Below are positions 29,827-36,795 of a stretch of 42,433 nt of DNA, piece by piece. The first letter of the stretch is position 1. Every line of letters starts with the position of its first letter. A program made the translations under genes and the position numbers. Below the pieces are notes generated by a model that worked only from the letters and a program-made list of their open reading frames with translations, did no database searches and was not told where the DNA came from. This DNA is from an uncultured bacterium. GTDB lineage: Bacteria > Patescibacteriota > Minisyncoccia > Minisyncoccales > UBA5738. Location of the stretch: assembly GCA_903847095.1 (NCBI GenBank), contig CAINCQ010000024.1:190618-233050 (forward strand), in the 5' to 3' direction.

Positions 29827-31179
29827 ATGGTGAAAAAAGTATTAGATATCATTCCTCCCCAAAAAAAAGAAGTGCCAGAGGAACCTGAACCAAAGATCAT
29901 AGAAGCACAGGTTGAGGTAAAGCCCGAGCCAAAGCCGAAGATCACCTATATTCCTAAGAAAAAAGTTGAGGCGGTTCCCCGGAAAAATTGGGTAAAATTA
30001 CCTACGGGGACTTTTTTAATTTTAAAATTGGCGATTGTGTTGATCGTGATCGGAGGCGCTTTTCAATTTATTGACAATAGGCTGGCTAAAGCGACCATTA
30101 CCATTTGGCCCGAAACCGATGATTTGAAATCAGAAGTCCAGCTTACCGTCGATTCTTCGCTGAAAGAGACCGATCTTTCCAAAAAAGCCATTCCGGGAAC
30201 CGTGATTACGGCGGAAAAAACCTATTCAGGGGATTTTTTGGCGAGCGGCAAGAAAAACAGCCAGAATACGGGACAAGGGACGGTGAAGATCTATAACAAT
30301 TTTTCCACCGCTCAGCGCTTGATCAAAGGTACTCGCTTGCAGGCGCCGCTGGAAAAATTCCAGCCAGCTTTGTCGAAGGATGAAACCCCCTGGTTCAAAA
30401 CGGCGGCCGACATAACGATCGGCCCCAAATCTTCGGCTGATGTTTTGGTGGTGGCCGACGGAATGGGAGAGAAATACAACATCGAACCGTCGATCTTTTC
30501 TATTCCCGGCTTGGTTGGAACACCGCAATACACTTTTATTTACGGCCAATCCTTTGAAAAGTTTCGAGGAGGCGAGAAGGGTGTTTTACCCGAGATCAAG
30601 CCCGAAGACCTCAATAACGCAAAGGATGTCCTTACCAAGAAAGCCGATTCCGAGATCAGAAAAGAAATCGGGATCATGGTTCCCGAAAACCACGTTTTGA
30701 TCGCCGAGACGGTTAAGGTCGAGATCCTGGAGGCTACCGCTGGTGCTGTCGCCGGAGCCAATGTGGAAAAATTCACTTACCAGGTTAAAGCTCGGGCCAC
30801 CGGTTTGGTTTTCGATAAAAACGATTTGGATGCTTTTGGGAAGGACAATCTTTTAAGCCAGGTTTCGGACGGACAAAAAGTTTACGATCAAAGTTTCAAG
30901 GTAAGCTACGCTTATCTGCCGGCACCGGTTTCCGCGGTCCCTGCGTCAAACAAGGCGGCTACCGCGTCCATTAAAATGGAAGTCGAGGCCCGCGTTTACC
31001 AGCCCTTGGACGAGGTTTTACTGAAAAAGGGGTTGGCCGAAAAGAAGGTCGGCGTCGCGAGATTATTTTTAATGAACCAGCCCAAGACAAAGAATGTCCA
31101 GATCGATGTGTCGCCCTTCTGGCGGAACAGCATTCCCAAGGATCTGGAAAAGATCCAAGTGAGTTTGAAATTCGATTAG
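29827..31179 (+). CDS. Membrane-anchored baseplate-J-like domain protein
   Basis: The 450-residue protein has a charged Pro/Glu/Lys-rich cytoplasmic N-terminus (1-55) and one membrane segment at about 63-82. The large extracytoplasmic region contains Gly-Thr-Val-Lys-Ile-Tyr-Asn-Asn near residue 155, then Lys-Tyr-Asn-Ile-Glu-Pro and Phe-Ser-Ile-Pro-Gly-Leu-Val-Gly-Thr near 220-235. This order resembles the baseplate J/gp47-like domain found in phage and in surface proteins of many CPR bacteria. No other phage or injection-apparatus gene is nearby, so a cell-envelope role is more likely. It has its own promoter and terminator. The C-terminal 100 residues are repetitive in secondary structure, without a family that I can name. 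Confidence 0.65.
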   Translation: MVKKVLDIIPPQKKEVPEEPEPKIIEAQVEVKPEPKPKITYIPKKKVEAVPRKNWVKLPTGTFLILKLAIVLIVIGGAFQFIDNRLAKATITIWPETDDLKSEVQLTVDSSLKETDLSKKAIPGTVITAEKTYSGDFLASGKKNSQNTGQGTVKIYNNFSTAQRLIKGTRLQAPLEKFQPALSKDETPWFKTAADITIGPKSSADVLVVADGMGEKYNIEPSIFSIPGLVGTPQYTFIYGQSFEKFRGGEKGVLPEIKPEDLNNAKDVLTKKADSEIRKEIGIMVPENHVLIAETVKVEILEATAGAVAGANVEKFTYQVKARATGLVFDKNDLDAFGKDNLLSQVSDGQKVYDQSFKVSYAYLPAPVSAVPASNKAATASIKMEVEARVYQPLDEVLLKKGLAEKKVGVARLFLMNQPKTKNVQIDVSPFWRNSIPKDLEKIQVSLKFD

Positions 31180-31197
31180 GGTCAATCTTCGGCCCGG

Positions 31198-31216
31198 TCC
31201 GGAATTCCGGATTTTT
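31198..31216 (+). terminator. Terminator after the baseplate-J-like gene
   Basis: The palindrome TCCGGAATTCCGGA (31198-31211) folds as CCGG-AATT-CCGG and is followed by five T. Confidence 0.7.
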
Positions 31217-31338
31217 ACGGACAAAGATCAAAGGGCGGTAATCAAAATTTTTCATTGAAGGTCGGCGGTATTTTAAAATCAATTTCTCTGATTTTTTGGC
31301 CGCTTTCCCGTTCGAACCGTCTAAAACTTGCCATGGGG

Positions 31339-31367
31339 TTGACTAGTCGAGGGTAATTTGATATATT
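31339..31367 (+). promoter_or_regulatory. Promoter of the infA operon
   Basis: TTGACT at 31339-31344, a 17-base spacer and TATATT at 31362-31367 preceded by TGA. It yields a leader of about 90 bases in which CCGCC and GGTGG (about 31398-31430) can pair around a GCGC element. Bases 31217-31338 hold no gene. Confidence 0.7.
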
Positions 31368-31464
31368 AAGAAATTGTTTAATCTTTTGTTTTGTTTTCCG
31401 CCAAATGAGCGCTCGACGCGCAATCGGTGGATAGCATAAAGATTGGCAACCGAAGGCTGTATAC

Positions 31465-31683
31465 ATGTTAAACAAAAAAATATTGAGATTTCAGGGTCAA
31501 GTTTACGAGTCTTTACCTAATGCCAATTTTCGAGTAAGATTGTCTGACGGACGGGAGGTCTTGTGCCATTTGGCCGGAAAATTGCGAATGTATCGGATCA
31601 AGATTTTGAACGGCGATACGGTTACGGTAGAGATGAGCCCGTACGACGAAAAAAAAGGTAGAATAGTGTATAGAGGAAGATAA
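31465..31683 (+). CDS. infA: Translation initiation factor IF-1
   Basis: This 72-residue OB-fold protein has [12 protein letters not shown] and Cys-His-Leu-Ala-Gly-Lys-Leu-Arg near residue 34, with [12 protein letters not shown]. The end is Arg-Ile-Val-Tyr-Arg-Gly-Arg. IF-1 sits in the A site during initiation. It begins the alpha-operon segment, with rpmJ ten bases downstream. Confidence 0.97.
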   Translation: MLNKKILRFQGQVYESLPNANFRVRLSDGREVLCHLAGKLRMYRIKILNGDTVTVEMSPYDEKKGRIVYRGR

Positions 31684-31693
31684 AACCATTCAT

Positions 31694-31810
31694 ATGAAGA
31701 TAAGAGCATCAGTAAAAAAAATCTGCAAAGATTGCCAGATCGTCAAAAGAAAGAGAAGGATATACGTAATTTGTAAAAAGAATCCCAAACATAAACAAAG
31801 GCAGGGTTAA
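31694..31810 (+). CDS. rpmJ: Ribosomal protein bL36
   Basis: The 38-residue protein starts at CATATG: [14 protein letters not shown]. The zinc ligands are Cys11, Cys14, Cys27 and His33, the standard set for the zinc-binding form. It is basic throughout and ends Arg-Gln-Gly. It binds 23S rRNA and links domains II and VI late in assembly. Confidence 0.95.
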   Translation: MKIRASVKKICKDCQIVKRKRRIYVICKKNPKHKQRQG

Positions 31811-31954
31811 TTAAAGATATCCGCGTTTGACCGAAAAATTCAATAATCAAGGCAAGAAACGAAAGGTCAAAACGAAATAGGGATTTCCAAATTCAAAAAC
31901 AAATTTTGGTCTTAGTATCGTCATTACTTAAATAACCATTCAGCTAAAAATAAT

Positions 31955-32344
31955 ATGCCACGTCTTCTCGGTGTAAACATCCCAGACAACAAACCCATAG
32001 TGATTTCTTTAGGGTACATTTACGGAATAGGCCGCCGCACGGCTGGACTTGTGTTAAAAGAAGCCAAGCTGGATCCCCAGATCAGGGCAAAAACGCTTAC
32101 GAGCGAACAACTGAATATCCTGCAGGAAGTGATCAAAAAGAATTACCGCGTGGAGGGCGATCTTAAGCGGGACGTCATGATGAATATAAAGCGCCTTAAA
32201 GATATCATGTGCTGGAGGGGGATGCGCCATATGAGAGGATTACCGGTGCGCGGACAAAGAACGAAAACCAATAATCGGACGGTGCGCGGAAATGTCCGGA
32301 AGACGGTTGGTTCGGGAAGGAAACCAGCAGCAACTCCCACCTAG
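31955..32344 (+). CDS. rpsM: Ribosomal protein uS13
   Basis: Starting Met-Pro-Arg-Leu-Leu-Gly-Val-Asn-Ile-Pro, this 129-residue product shows Tyr-Ile-Tyr-Gly-Ile-Gly, Arg-Gly-Met-Arg-His-Met-Arg-Gly-Leu-Pro-Val-Arg-Gly-Gln-Arg-Thr-Lys and a basic tail. It forms bridges between the 30S head and 50S subunit. The 144-base gap before it contains an imperfect CCAAATT/AATTTTGG pairing at 31887-31909 but no convincing promoter. Confidence 0.97.
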   Translation: MPRLLGVNIPDNKPIVISLGYIYGIGRRTAGLVLKEAKLDPQIRAKTLTSEQLNILQEVIKKNYRVEGDLKRDVMMNIKRLKDIMCWRGMRHMRGLPVRGQRTKTNNRTVRGNVRKTVGSGRKPAATPT

Positions 32345-32362
32345 AATTTTGATGATGGCAAA

Positions 32363-32409
32363 TTCCAAACTTAAATTGAATTTTATTTGGAACTTGGGTT
32401 TTTGGAACT
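32363..32409 (+). repeat. Inverted and direct TTTGGAA repeats before rpsK
   Basis: TTCCAAA (32363-32369) faces TTTGGAA (32386-32392), and TTTGGAACT is then repeated directly at 32386-32394 and 32401-32409. Similar pairs occur before rpsJ. This may be a protein-binding site or A/T-rich remnants. Confidence 0.4.
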
Positions 32410-32476
32410 GAAGCTTAGGTAAATTATTAATCGTAAATATCGACAATAAAAAAACCGTAATTAAGTTTTTAAAGAA

Positions 32477-32929
32477 ATGGGTAAAAAGCACGTAGCCACC
32501 AAAACTAAAGAAGAGGTGCTCAAAGAGCGGGATGTGATCGAGGAGAAGACCAAAAAAGAGGTCAAGATCAAAACGCCAACGCGCTCGCGGGAGGGGAGGG
32601 TTTATATTTCATCTTCCTATAACAACACTATCGTTTCTCTGACCGATGATTTGGGTAATATCCTATGCTGGAGATCGGCGGGAAGCATCGGCTTCAAGGG
32701 AACAAAGAAGGGAACGCCGTTTGCGGCCTCAAAAGTGGCCGAAGCGATCGCGGAAGCGCTGAAAAAGATGAACGTTGAAAAAGTGCAGGTTTTTGTGAGG
32801 GGGATCGGTTCCGGCCGGGATTCGGCGGTTCGTTCATTGGCGGCGCGCGGAGTGGATATAGTCACGATAAAAGACATCACACCTATCCCGCATAATGGCT
32901 GCCGGCCTCGGAAGGTCAGACGCGTCTAA
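32477..32929 (+). CDS. rpsK: Ribosomal protein uS11 with N-terminal extension
   Basis: The uS11 core starts near residue 37 (Gly-Arg-Val-Tyr-Ile-Ser-Ser-Ser-Tyr-Asn-Asn-Thr-Ile-Val) and includes Arg-Gly-Ile-Gly-Ser-Gly-Arg-Asp-Ser-Ala and the ending Pro-His-Asn-Gly-Cys-Arg-Pro-Arg-Lys-Val-Arg-Arg-Val. The first 35 residues are Lys/Glu-rich and not part of the core. The total of 150 is longer than E. coli (129). It is in the 30S platform near the E site. Confidence 0.96.
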   Translation: MGKKHVATKTKEEVLKERDVIEEKTKKEVKIKTPTRSREGRVYISSSYNNTIVSLTDDLGNILCWRSAGSIGFKGTKKGTPFAASKVAEAIAEALKKMNVEKVQVFVRGIGSGRDSAVRSLAARGVDIVTIKDITPIPHNGCRPRKVRRV

Positions 32930-32960
32930 CGCTTGGAAAAATATTAATTGATATTCAACG

Positions 32961-33590
32961 ATGAACAACGATAAATGTAAAATTTGCCGCAGAGCCCAAG
33001 AAAAACTTTTCCTGAAAGGTGATCGTTGCTTTGGGCAAAAATGCGCCATTGTAAGACGGCCTTACGCTCCGGGCAAGAAAGGCAAAAGAAGGACGAAAAC
33101 ATTGTCCGAGTTCGGGCGTGAGCTTCGCGAAAAACAAAGCTTGAGGAATTGGTATGGTTTGCGTGAACAGCAATTCAAGAATTACGTGAGGGCGGTTCTG
33201 GCAAAAAAGGGCAAGACGGAAAACTTGGGTCTGATGTTGATGAAATCCTTGGAAAGCCGGCTTGATTCAGTGGTATTCAGACTGGGTTTTTCCCAATCCC
33301 GCACCACGGCGCGCCAATTGGTGAGCCACAATAATTTTTTGGTTAATGGAAAGGCGGTGAATATTCCGTCTTATCAGATTAAAAAAGGAGATGTGGTCGC
33401 GGTAGCACCCCGGAAGGTGAAAAAAGTATACTTCCAGGCAATTCTTCCCGCGTTGAAAAAACACAAAGTACCGACTTGGCTCGTTCTGGATGCCGATAAA
33501 ATGGAGGGAAAGATGACCGATGAGATGAAAATGGAAGAGATCAATCCGCCGGGCGAGATAGAGTCGATTTTCGAATATTACGCGCGTTAG
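32961..33590 (+). CDS. rpsD: Ribosomal protein uS4
   Basis: The 209-residue protein begins with a Cys-X2-Cys (Cys-Lys-Ile-Cys) and a later Cys-Phe-Gly-Gln-Lys-Cys, the zinc-binding form. The S4 RNA-binding domain has Ser-Gln-Ser-Arg-Thr-Thr-Ala-Arg-Gln-Leu-Val-Ser-His near residue 111, followed by Val-Asn-Gly-Lys-Ala-Val-Asn-Ile-Pro-Ser-Tyr. uS4 starts 30S assembly and in many bacteria represses its own mRNA. Here it is followed by a 150-base leader before rpoA. Confidence 0.96.
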   Translation: MNNDKCKICRRAQEKLFLKGDRCFGQKCAIVRRPYAPGKKGKRRTKTLSEFGRELREKQSLRNWYGLREQQFKNYVRAVLAKKGKTENLGLMLMKSLESRLDSVVFRLGFSQSRTTARQLVSHNNFLVNGKAVNIPSYQIKKGDVVAVAPRKVKKVYFQAILPALKKHKVPTWLVLDADKMEGKMTDEMKMEEINPPGEIESIFEYYAR

Positions 33591-33713
33591 TCTTGATATT
33601 CATTTTTACGATCCGCGCTGGGTTGGGACATATTCTTGCCCGTGCGGACTAAATCCGTTGAGGTCCTGGGCGCGATGAAAGACATTGAACGTTCGAGGGC
33701 TTACGGTTAATAG

Positions 33714-33732
33714 CCCAAGCCAAAGGCTTGGG
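33714..33732 (+). promoter_or_regulatory. Hairpin directly upstream of rpoA
   Basis: CCCAAGCC (33714-33721) pairs perfectly with GGCTTGGG (33725-33732) around AAA, followed by A run and the ATG eight bases later. It lies where ribosomes must bind, so it may limit rpoA translation. The rest of the 33591-33713 spacer shows no strong promoter. Confidence 0.5.
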
Positions 33733-33740
33733 AAAAAACA

Positions 33741-34427
33741 ATGATACCTTTACCCCTGACACCAAAAATAGTTGAGCGAAAAGGCAATTGGGCTGTAATA
33801 GAAATCGAGGCTCTTTATCCGGGATACGGCGTGACTGTGGGAAACGCCTTAAGGAGGGTTCTTCTTTCTTCGTTGGAGGGGGCCGCAGTGGCTAAGATCA
33901 AGATCAAGGGGGTACCCCATGAGTTTTCAACGATTTCAGGGGTAAGCGAGGACGTTATTACGATAATGTTGAACGTCAAGCAACTTCGGTTCAAAATGAC
34001 CGGAGAAGAACCGCAGGTTTGTGTTTTGAAGGCCAAGGGAGAAAAGGATGTGGTCGCTAAGGATTTTGAGATTCCTAGTCAATTGGAGCTGATGAACCCG
34101 GAAGCCCATGTTGCGACGATGACCGCTAAAACCGCTAAACTCGAAATGGAACTTACGGTAGAGAGGGGCATCGGCTATACATCGAAAGAAACGAAAAAAA
34201 AGGAAAAACTTGAGATTGGCGTGATGTTGTTGGACGCGATCTATACTCCGATAAAGAAAGTCGGTTTCAAGGTTCACAATATGAGGGTGGGAGATAGGAC
34301 CGATTACGATAAAATCTTGTTGGAAATCGAGACCGATGGAACCGTTACACCCGAAGAAGCGTTTATCAAGGCGTCGGAAATTATCGTAAACAATTTTTCA
34401 TTATTAAAAGAAGCTTTCGTAAAGTAA
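33741..34427 (+). CDS. rpoA: RNA polymerase alpha subunit, N-terminal domain only
   Basis: The 228-residue protein has the dimerisation and assembly domain: Gly-Tyr-Gly-Val-Thr-Val-Gly-Asn-Ala-Leu-Arg-Arg-Val-Leu-Leu-Ser-Ser near residue 30, Gly-Val-Pro-His-Glu-Phe-Ser-Thr-Ile near 57, and the C-terminal Thr-Asp-Gly-Thr-Val-Thr-Pro-Glu-Glu-Ala. It stops at about the end of this domain, with Leu-Lys-Glu-Ala-Phe-Val-Lys then TAA. The usual linker and C-terminal domain (about 85 further residues in E. coli) that binds UP elements and activators is absent, and no frame with its signature follows before rplQ. Assembly of beta and beta' should still work. Confidence 0.93.
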   Translation: MIPLPLTPKIVERKGNWAVIEIEALYPGYGVTVGNALRRVLLSSLEGAAVAKIKIKGVPHEFSTISGVSEDVITIMLNVKQLRFKMTGEEPQVCVLKAKGEKDVVAKDFEIPSQLELMNPEAHVATMTAKTAKLEMELTVERGIGYTSKETKKKEKLEIGVMLLDAIYTPIKKVGFKVHNMRVGDRTDYDKILLEIETDGTVTPEEAFIKASEIIVNNFSLLKEAFVK

Positions 34428-34468
34428 AGCGTGGGGTCACTTAGAAAAAATATAATTGGCAGAATCAT

Positions 34469-34969
34469 ATGTACAAGCGGATAAAAGGAAAAAAATTCAG
34501 CAGAAAGACCGATCAAAGAAGGGCTTTTTTAAGAAATTTGGCGGTCAATCTGATCTTGGAAGAAAGGATAACCACTACCAAAACCCGGGCGCGGGCGGCT
34601 TCTTCTTTGGTTGAAAAAATGATTACCAAGGCCAAGATCGGGGATTTGGCCGCGATCAAAAGATTATCAAGCATGCTTCCCCAGCTGGTCGTGAAAAAGC
34701 TTATTTCCGATGTTGCTCCGCGTTTTACCAAAAGGAACGGCGGTTATACCAGGATCATGAAATTGGGCCAGCGCTTCAAGGATGGGGCCGAAATGGCCGT
34801 GGTCGAGTTTATTGACCACGATGAGGTACTTGCCAGAGAGAAAGAGGAAAAGAAAAAACCCGCCGACAAAAAGAAAGCCGTGAAGAAAGAAAAAAAAGCC
34901 AAGAAAGAAACGAAGAAAGAAAAAAAAGAGGCTAAAAAGGAGGAAGGGATTGAGAACAAAGAAAAGTAG
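34469..34969 (+). CDS. rplQ: Ribosomal protein bL17 with Lys/Glu tail
   Basis: The core (about residues 1-120) has Arg-Arg-Ala-Phe-Leu-Arg-Asn-Leu-Ala, Thr-Thr-Lys-Thr-Arg-Ala-Arg-Ala and Arg-Asn-Gly-Gly-Tyr-Thr-Arg-Ile. The remaining 45 or so residues are a low-complexity Lys/Glu/Ala tail. The start lies in CATATG, with TATAAT at 34451-34456 about 12 bases before it but no -35 seen. It is located at the polypeptide exit. It follows rpoA as in most bacteria. Confidence 0.96.
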   Translation: MYKRIKGKKFSRKTDQRRAFLRNLAVNLILEERITTTKTRARAASSLVEKMITKAKIGDLAAIKRLSSMLPQLVVKKLISDVAPRFTKRNGGYTRIMKLGQRFKDGAEMAVVEFIDHDEVLAREKEEKKKPADKKKAVKKEKKAKKETKKEKKEAKKEEGIENKEK

Positions 34970-35001
34970 CTATTGATCAAAATATTTAATTCATCCGTAT
35001 T

Positions 35002-35352
35002 ATGAATCGAGAAAAACACACAATCGACGCATCGGGAAAAGTCTTAGGGAGGCTCGCAACGGAGATCGCCTTGTTGTTGCGCGGAAAAAACAAACAGGGG
35101 TTCGTGCCTTATAAGGACGAGGGCGATTTTGTGGCCGTTAAAAACTTTAAGGAGATCAAAGTTACCGGAAAAAAAATGGATCAAAAAGTCTATTACCATT
35201 ATACCGGTTATCCGGGCGGTTTGCGCGAAACCCCGATCAAGCGCATGATGAAAGAGAAACCGTCGGAAGTCTTAAAAAAGGCCGTCTACCGCATGCTTCC
35301 TGACAACAAGTTGCGCGATCGGATGATCAAACGGCTAAAAGTCGAAGATTAA
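35002..35352 (+). CDS. rplM: Ribosomal protein uL13, short form
   Basis: The 116-residue protein has Ile-Asp-Ala-Ser-Gly-Lys-Val-Leu-Gly-Arg-Leu-Ala-Thr near residue 8, Lys-Val-Tyr-Tyr-His-Tyr-Thr-Gly-Tyr-Pro-Gly-Gly, and Ala-Val-Tyr-Arg-Met-Leu-Pro near 96. The start is about 14 residues later than in E. coli and the end shorter, giving 116 rather than 142. This is common in CPR genomes. It precedes rpsI by nine bases. Confidence 0.95.
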   Translation: MNREKHTIDASGKVLGRLATEIALLLRGKNKQGFVPYKDEGDFVAVKNFKEIKVTGKKMDQKVYYHYTGYPGGLRETPIKRMMKEKPSEVLKKAVYRMLPDNKLRDRMIKRLKVED

Positions 35353-35361
35353 TTATCGCAC

Positions 35362-36030
35362 ATGATCAAAGAAATCAAACCAAAAGCCGCTCCTAAAGTT
35401 CGGAAACCCGCGAAGATTAAAAAGGAGGTTGGATTAAAGGAAACCGCGGAAAAAGAAGTGAAGGAAGTGGAAGGAATAAAGGAAGAGGTAAAAGAAATGA
35501 AAACCGAAACGGCCGATAAAATTGAAATATCCGAGAAGGCCGAAACGGCCGAGAAAACCGAAAAGATTGGAGTGGTCGAGGCCGTTAACGCGGCCGAAGA
35601 AGGCGAATCGGCTGAAGAAAACGGCAAAAATCCCAAATCCAACCGTTATTACGAAGCGGTTGGCCGCCGAAAGACTGCGATTGCGCGCGTCAGGCTTTTT
35701 ACGCGGGGCGACAAATCATTCATTATCAACGATAAGCCGCTCGAAAACTATTTTCCCGGCCCGCAATTCAGATCCATTATTGAGGCCCCTCTGATCAAAA
35801 TGAACATCGGGGACCGTTTCAAGATAACGGCCGTTGTAAAAGGGGGCGGAACTAATTCCCAGGCGGAAGCGGTAAGGCATGGTATTGCCCGCGCTTTGGT
35901 GATGTTTAATCTTGATTTCAAGAAGCGTCTGAAAAAATCCGGCTATCTAACGCGCGATTCAAGAATGAAAGAAAGAAAGAAACCTGGACTTAGAAAAGCC
36001 CGACGCGCTCCCCAGTGGGCGAAACGTTAG
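35362..36030 (+). CDS. rpsI: Ribosomal protein uS9 with long charged N-terminus
   Basis: The uS9 core starts near residue 94 (Tyr-Tyr-Glu-Ala-Val-Gly-Arg-Arg-Lys-Thr-Ala-Ile-Ala-Arg-Val). It ends with the family Arg-Lys-Lys-Pro-Gly-Leu-Arg-Lys-Ala-Arg-Arg-Ala-Pro-Gln-Trp-Ala-Lys-Arg. The first 90 residues are almost only Glu, Lys, Ala, Val and Thr and are likely disordered. The total of 222 is well above E. coli (130). The C-terminal Arg tail contacts P-site tRNA. It is the last gene of the cluster, followed by terminators. Confidence 0.94.
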   Translation: MIKEIKPKAAPKVRKPAKIKKEVGLKETAEKEVKEVEGIKEEVKEMKTETADKIEISEKAETAEKTEKIGVVEAVNAAEEGESAEENGKNPKSNRYYEAVGRRKTAIARVRLFTRGDKSFIINDKPLENYFPGPQFRSIIEAPLIKMNIGDRFKITAVVKGGGTNSQAEAVRHGIARALVMFNLDFKKRLKKSGYLTRDSRMKERKKPGLRKARRAPQWAKR

Positions 36031-36117
36031 TAAATTTTAGCGCCGAGCGTACTCGCGAAGCGCAAAACGACGGCAAGCTGGCGAAGCCGAGAAGCATCCG
36101 TTTAATTGTTAAATTAA

Positions 36118-36143
36118 AAAACAGCCCCTTTTGGGGCTGTTTT
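36118..36143 (+). terminator. Terminator of the alpha-operon segment
   Basis: AAAACAGCCCC (36118-36128) pairs perfectly with GGGGCTGTTTT (36133-36143) around a TTTT loop. It ends about 110 bases after rpsI. Bases 36144-36228 hold no gene. Confidence 0.85.
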
Positions 36144-36228
36144 GTTTGCGGCCATAAGGAAAGCCTGCGCGTCAAAGAGAGCGTGGGGAGGATGTACTTT
36201 TTACGCCGTTTTTCCGGCTGTTAACAAA

Positions 36229-36253
36229 AAAACGGGTGATGGTCATCCGTTTT
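36229..36253 (-). terminator. Terminator of the minus-strand gene that ends at 36283
   Basis: AAAACGG (36229-36235) pairs with CCGTTTT (36247-36253), with inner TGA/TCA pairing. On the minus strand a run of seven T follows the stem. It may also act on the plus strand. Confidence 0.7.
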
Positions 36254-36282
36254 GAATTATTGGGATCGAAAGGACAGATCTT

Positions 36283-36666
36283 TTACCTTTTAAGAAAAGC
36301 CTTGGCCTTTTTACCAAAATGATCCGCCAAGGCCCGAATAATTTCCCAGTGGCTTATTCTGAATGCTTTGTCCGATTCTTTGATCCAGCCGTTGCGGTTT
36401 AAAAAAATATGCGTTTTATAGCCGCTGTCGTATTTGGAGAAATAATATTCTTTGATTTGTCCATCGACAGCGATTTTTACAACCACCATTATGACGATGA
36501 AGGCTGCAGAAACGATCAAAGCGCCCGGCAACGCGTTCGGAAATTTCCAGATCAAAAAAATACTCAACAGGGTCATTCCAATAAGGGAAATGCGCATCAG
36601 TCTGTTTGTCGTGGCGTCGCATGAAACGGCATAATCACGCAGAATTTTTTTCGCGGAGCTTTCCAT
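36283..36666 (-). CDS. Small two-helix membrane protein, unknown, 127 aa
   Basis: The start at 36666 is fixed by a perfect AAGGAGG seven bases upstream; an upstream in-frame codon at 36714 would put this element inside the gene. The protein has an amphipathic N-terminus, two adjacent membrane segments (about 21-38 and 44-64), and a basic C-terminal domain of 60 residues with a Tyr-Lys-Thr-His-Ile-Phe-Leu-Asn-Arg motif. It ends Ala-Phe-Leu-Lys-Arg. I do not recognise a family. It is the first of four small minus-strand genes. Confidence 0.65.
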   Translation of the reverse strand: MESSAKKILRDYAVSCDATTNRLMRISLIGMTLLSIFLIWKFPNALPGALIVSAAFIVIMVVVKIAVDGQIKEYYFSKYDSGYKTHIFLNRNGWIKESDKAFRISHWEIIRALADHFGKKAKAFLKR

Positions 36667-36704
36667 ATTCTTCCTCCTTTTAAATGAGCTTAAAGATAGC
36701 TTAA

Positions 36705-36713
36705 AGCATAACA
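36705..36713 (-). promoter_or_regulatory. Extended -10 promoter (minus strand)
   Basis: TATGCT on the minus strand at 36705-36710 with TGT directly before it. No good -35. Leader of about 32 bases to the strong Shine-Dalgarno. Confidence 0.45.
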
Positions 36714-36769
36714 AACAAAAATCAAGAGATCCGTTTTACGAGCCAATTGGTTTTACGGATACAAAGAAA

Positions 36770-36795
36770 AAATGATGCTTTTTTGAGCATCATTT
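36770..36795 (-). terminator. Terminator overlapping the stop of the repeat-protein gene
   Basis: AAATGATGCT (36770-36779) pairs with AGCATCATTT (36786-36795). On the minus strand a T run follows, and the TGA stop lies in the stem. Confidence 0.8.

Noticed and set aside
29827-31179. Prophage remnant
   Set aside because: The baseplate-J-like protein has a membrane anchor and its own promoter, and no other phage gene, integrase or attachment site was found.
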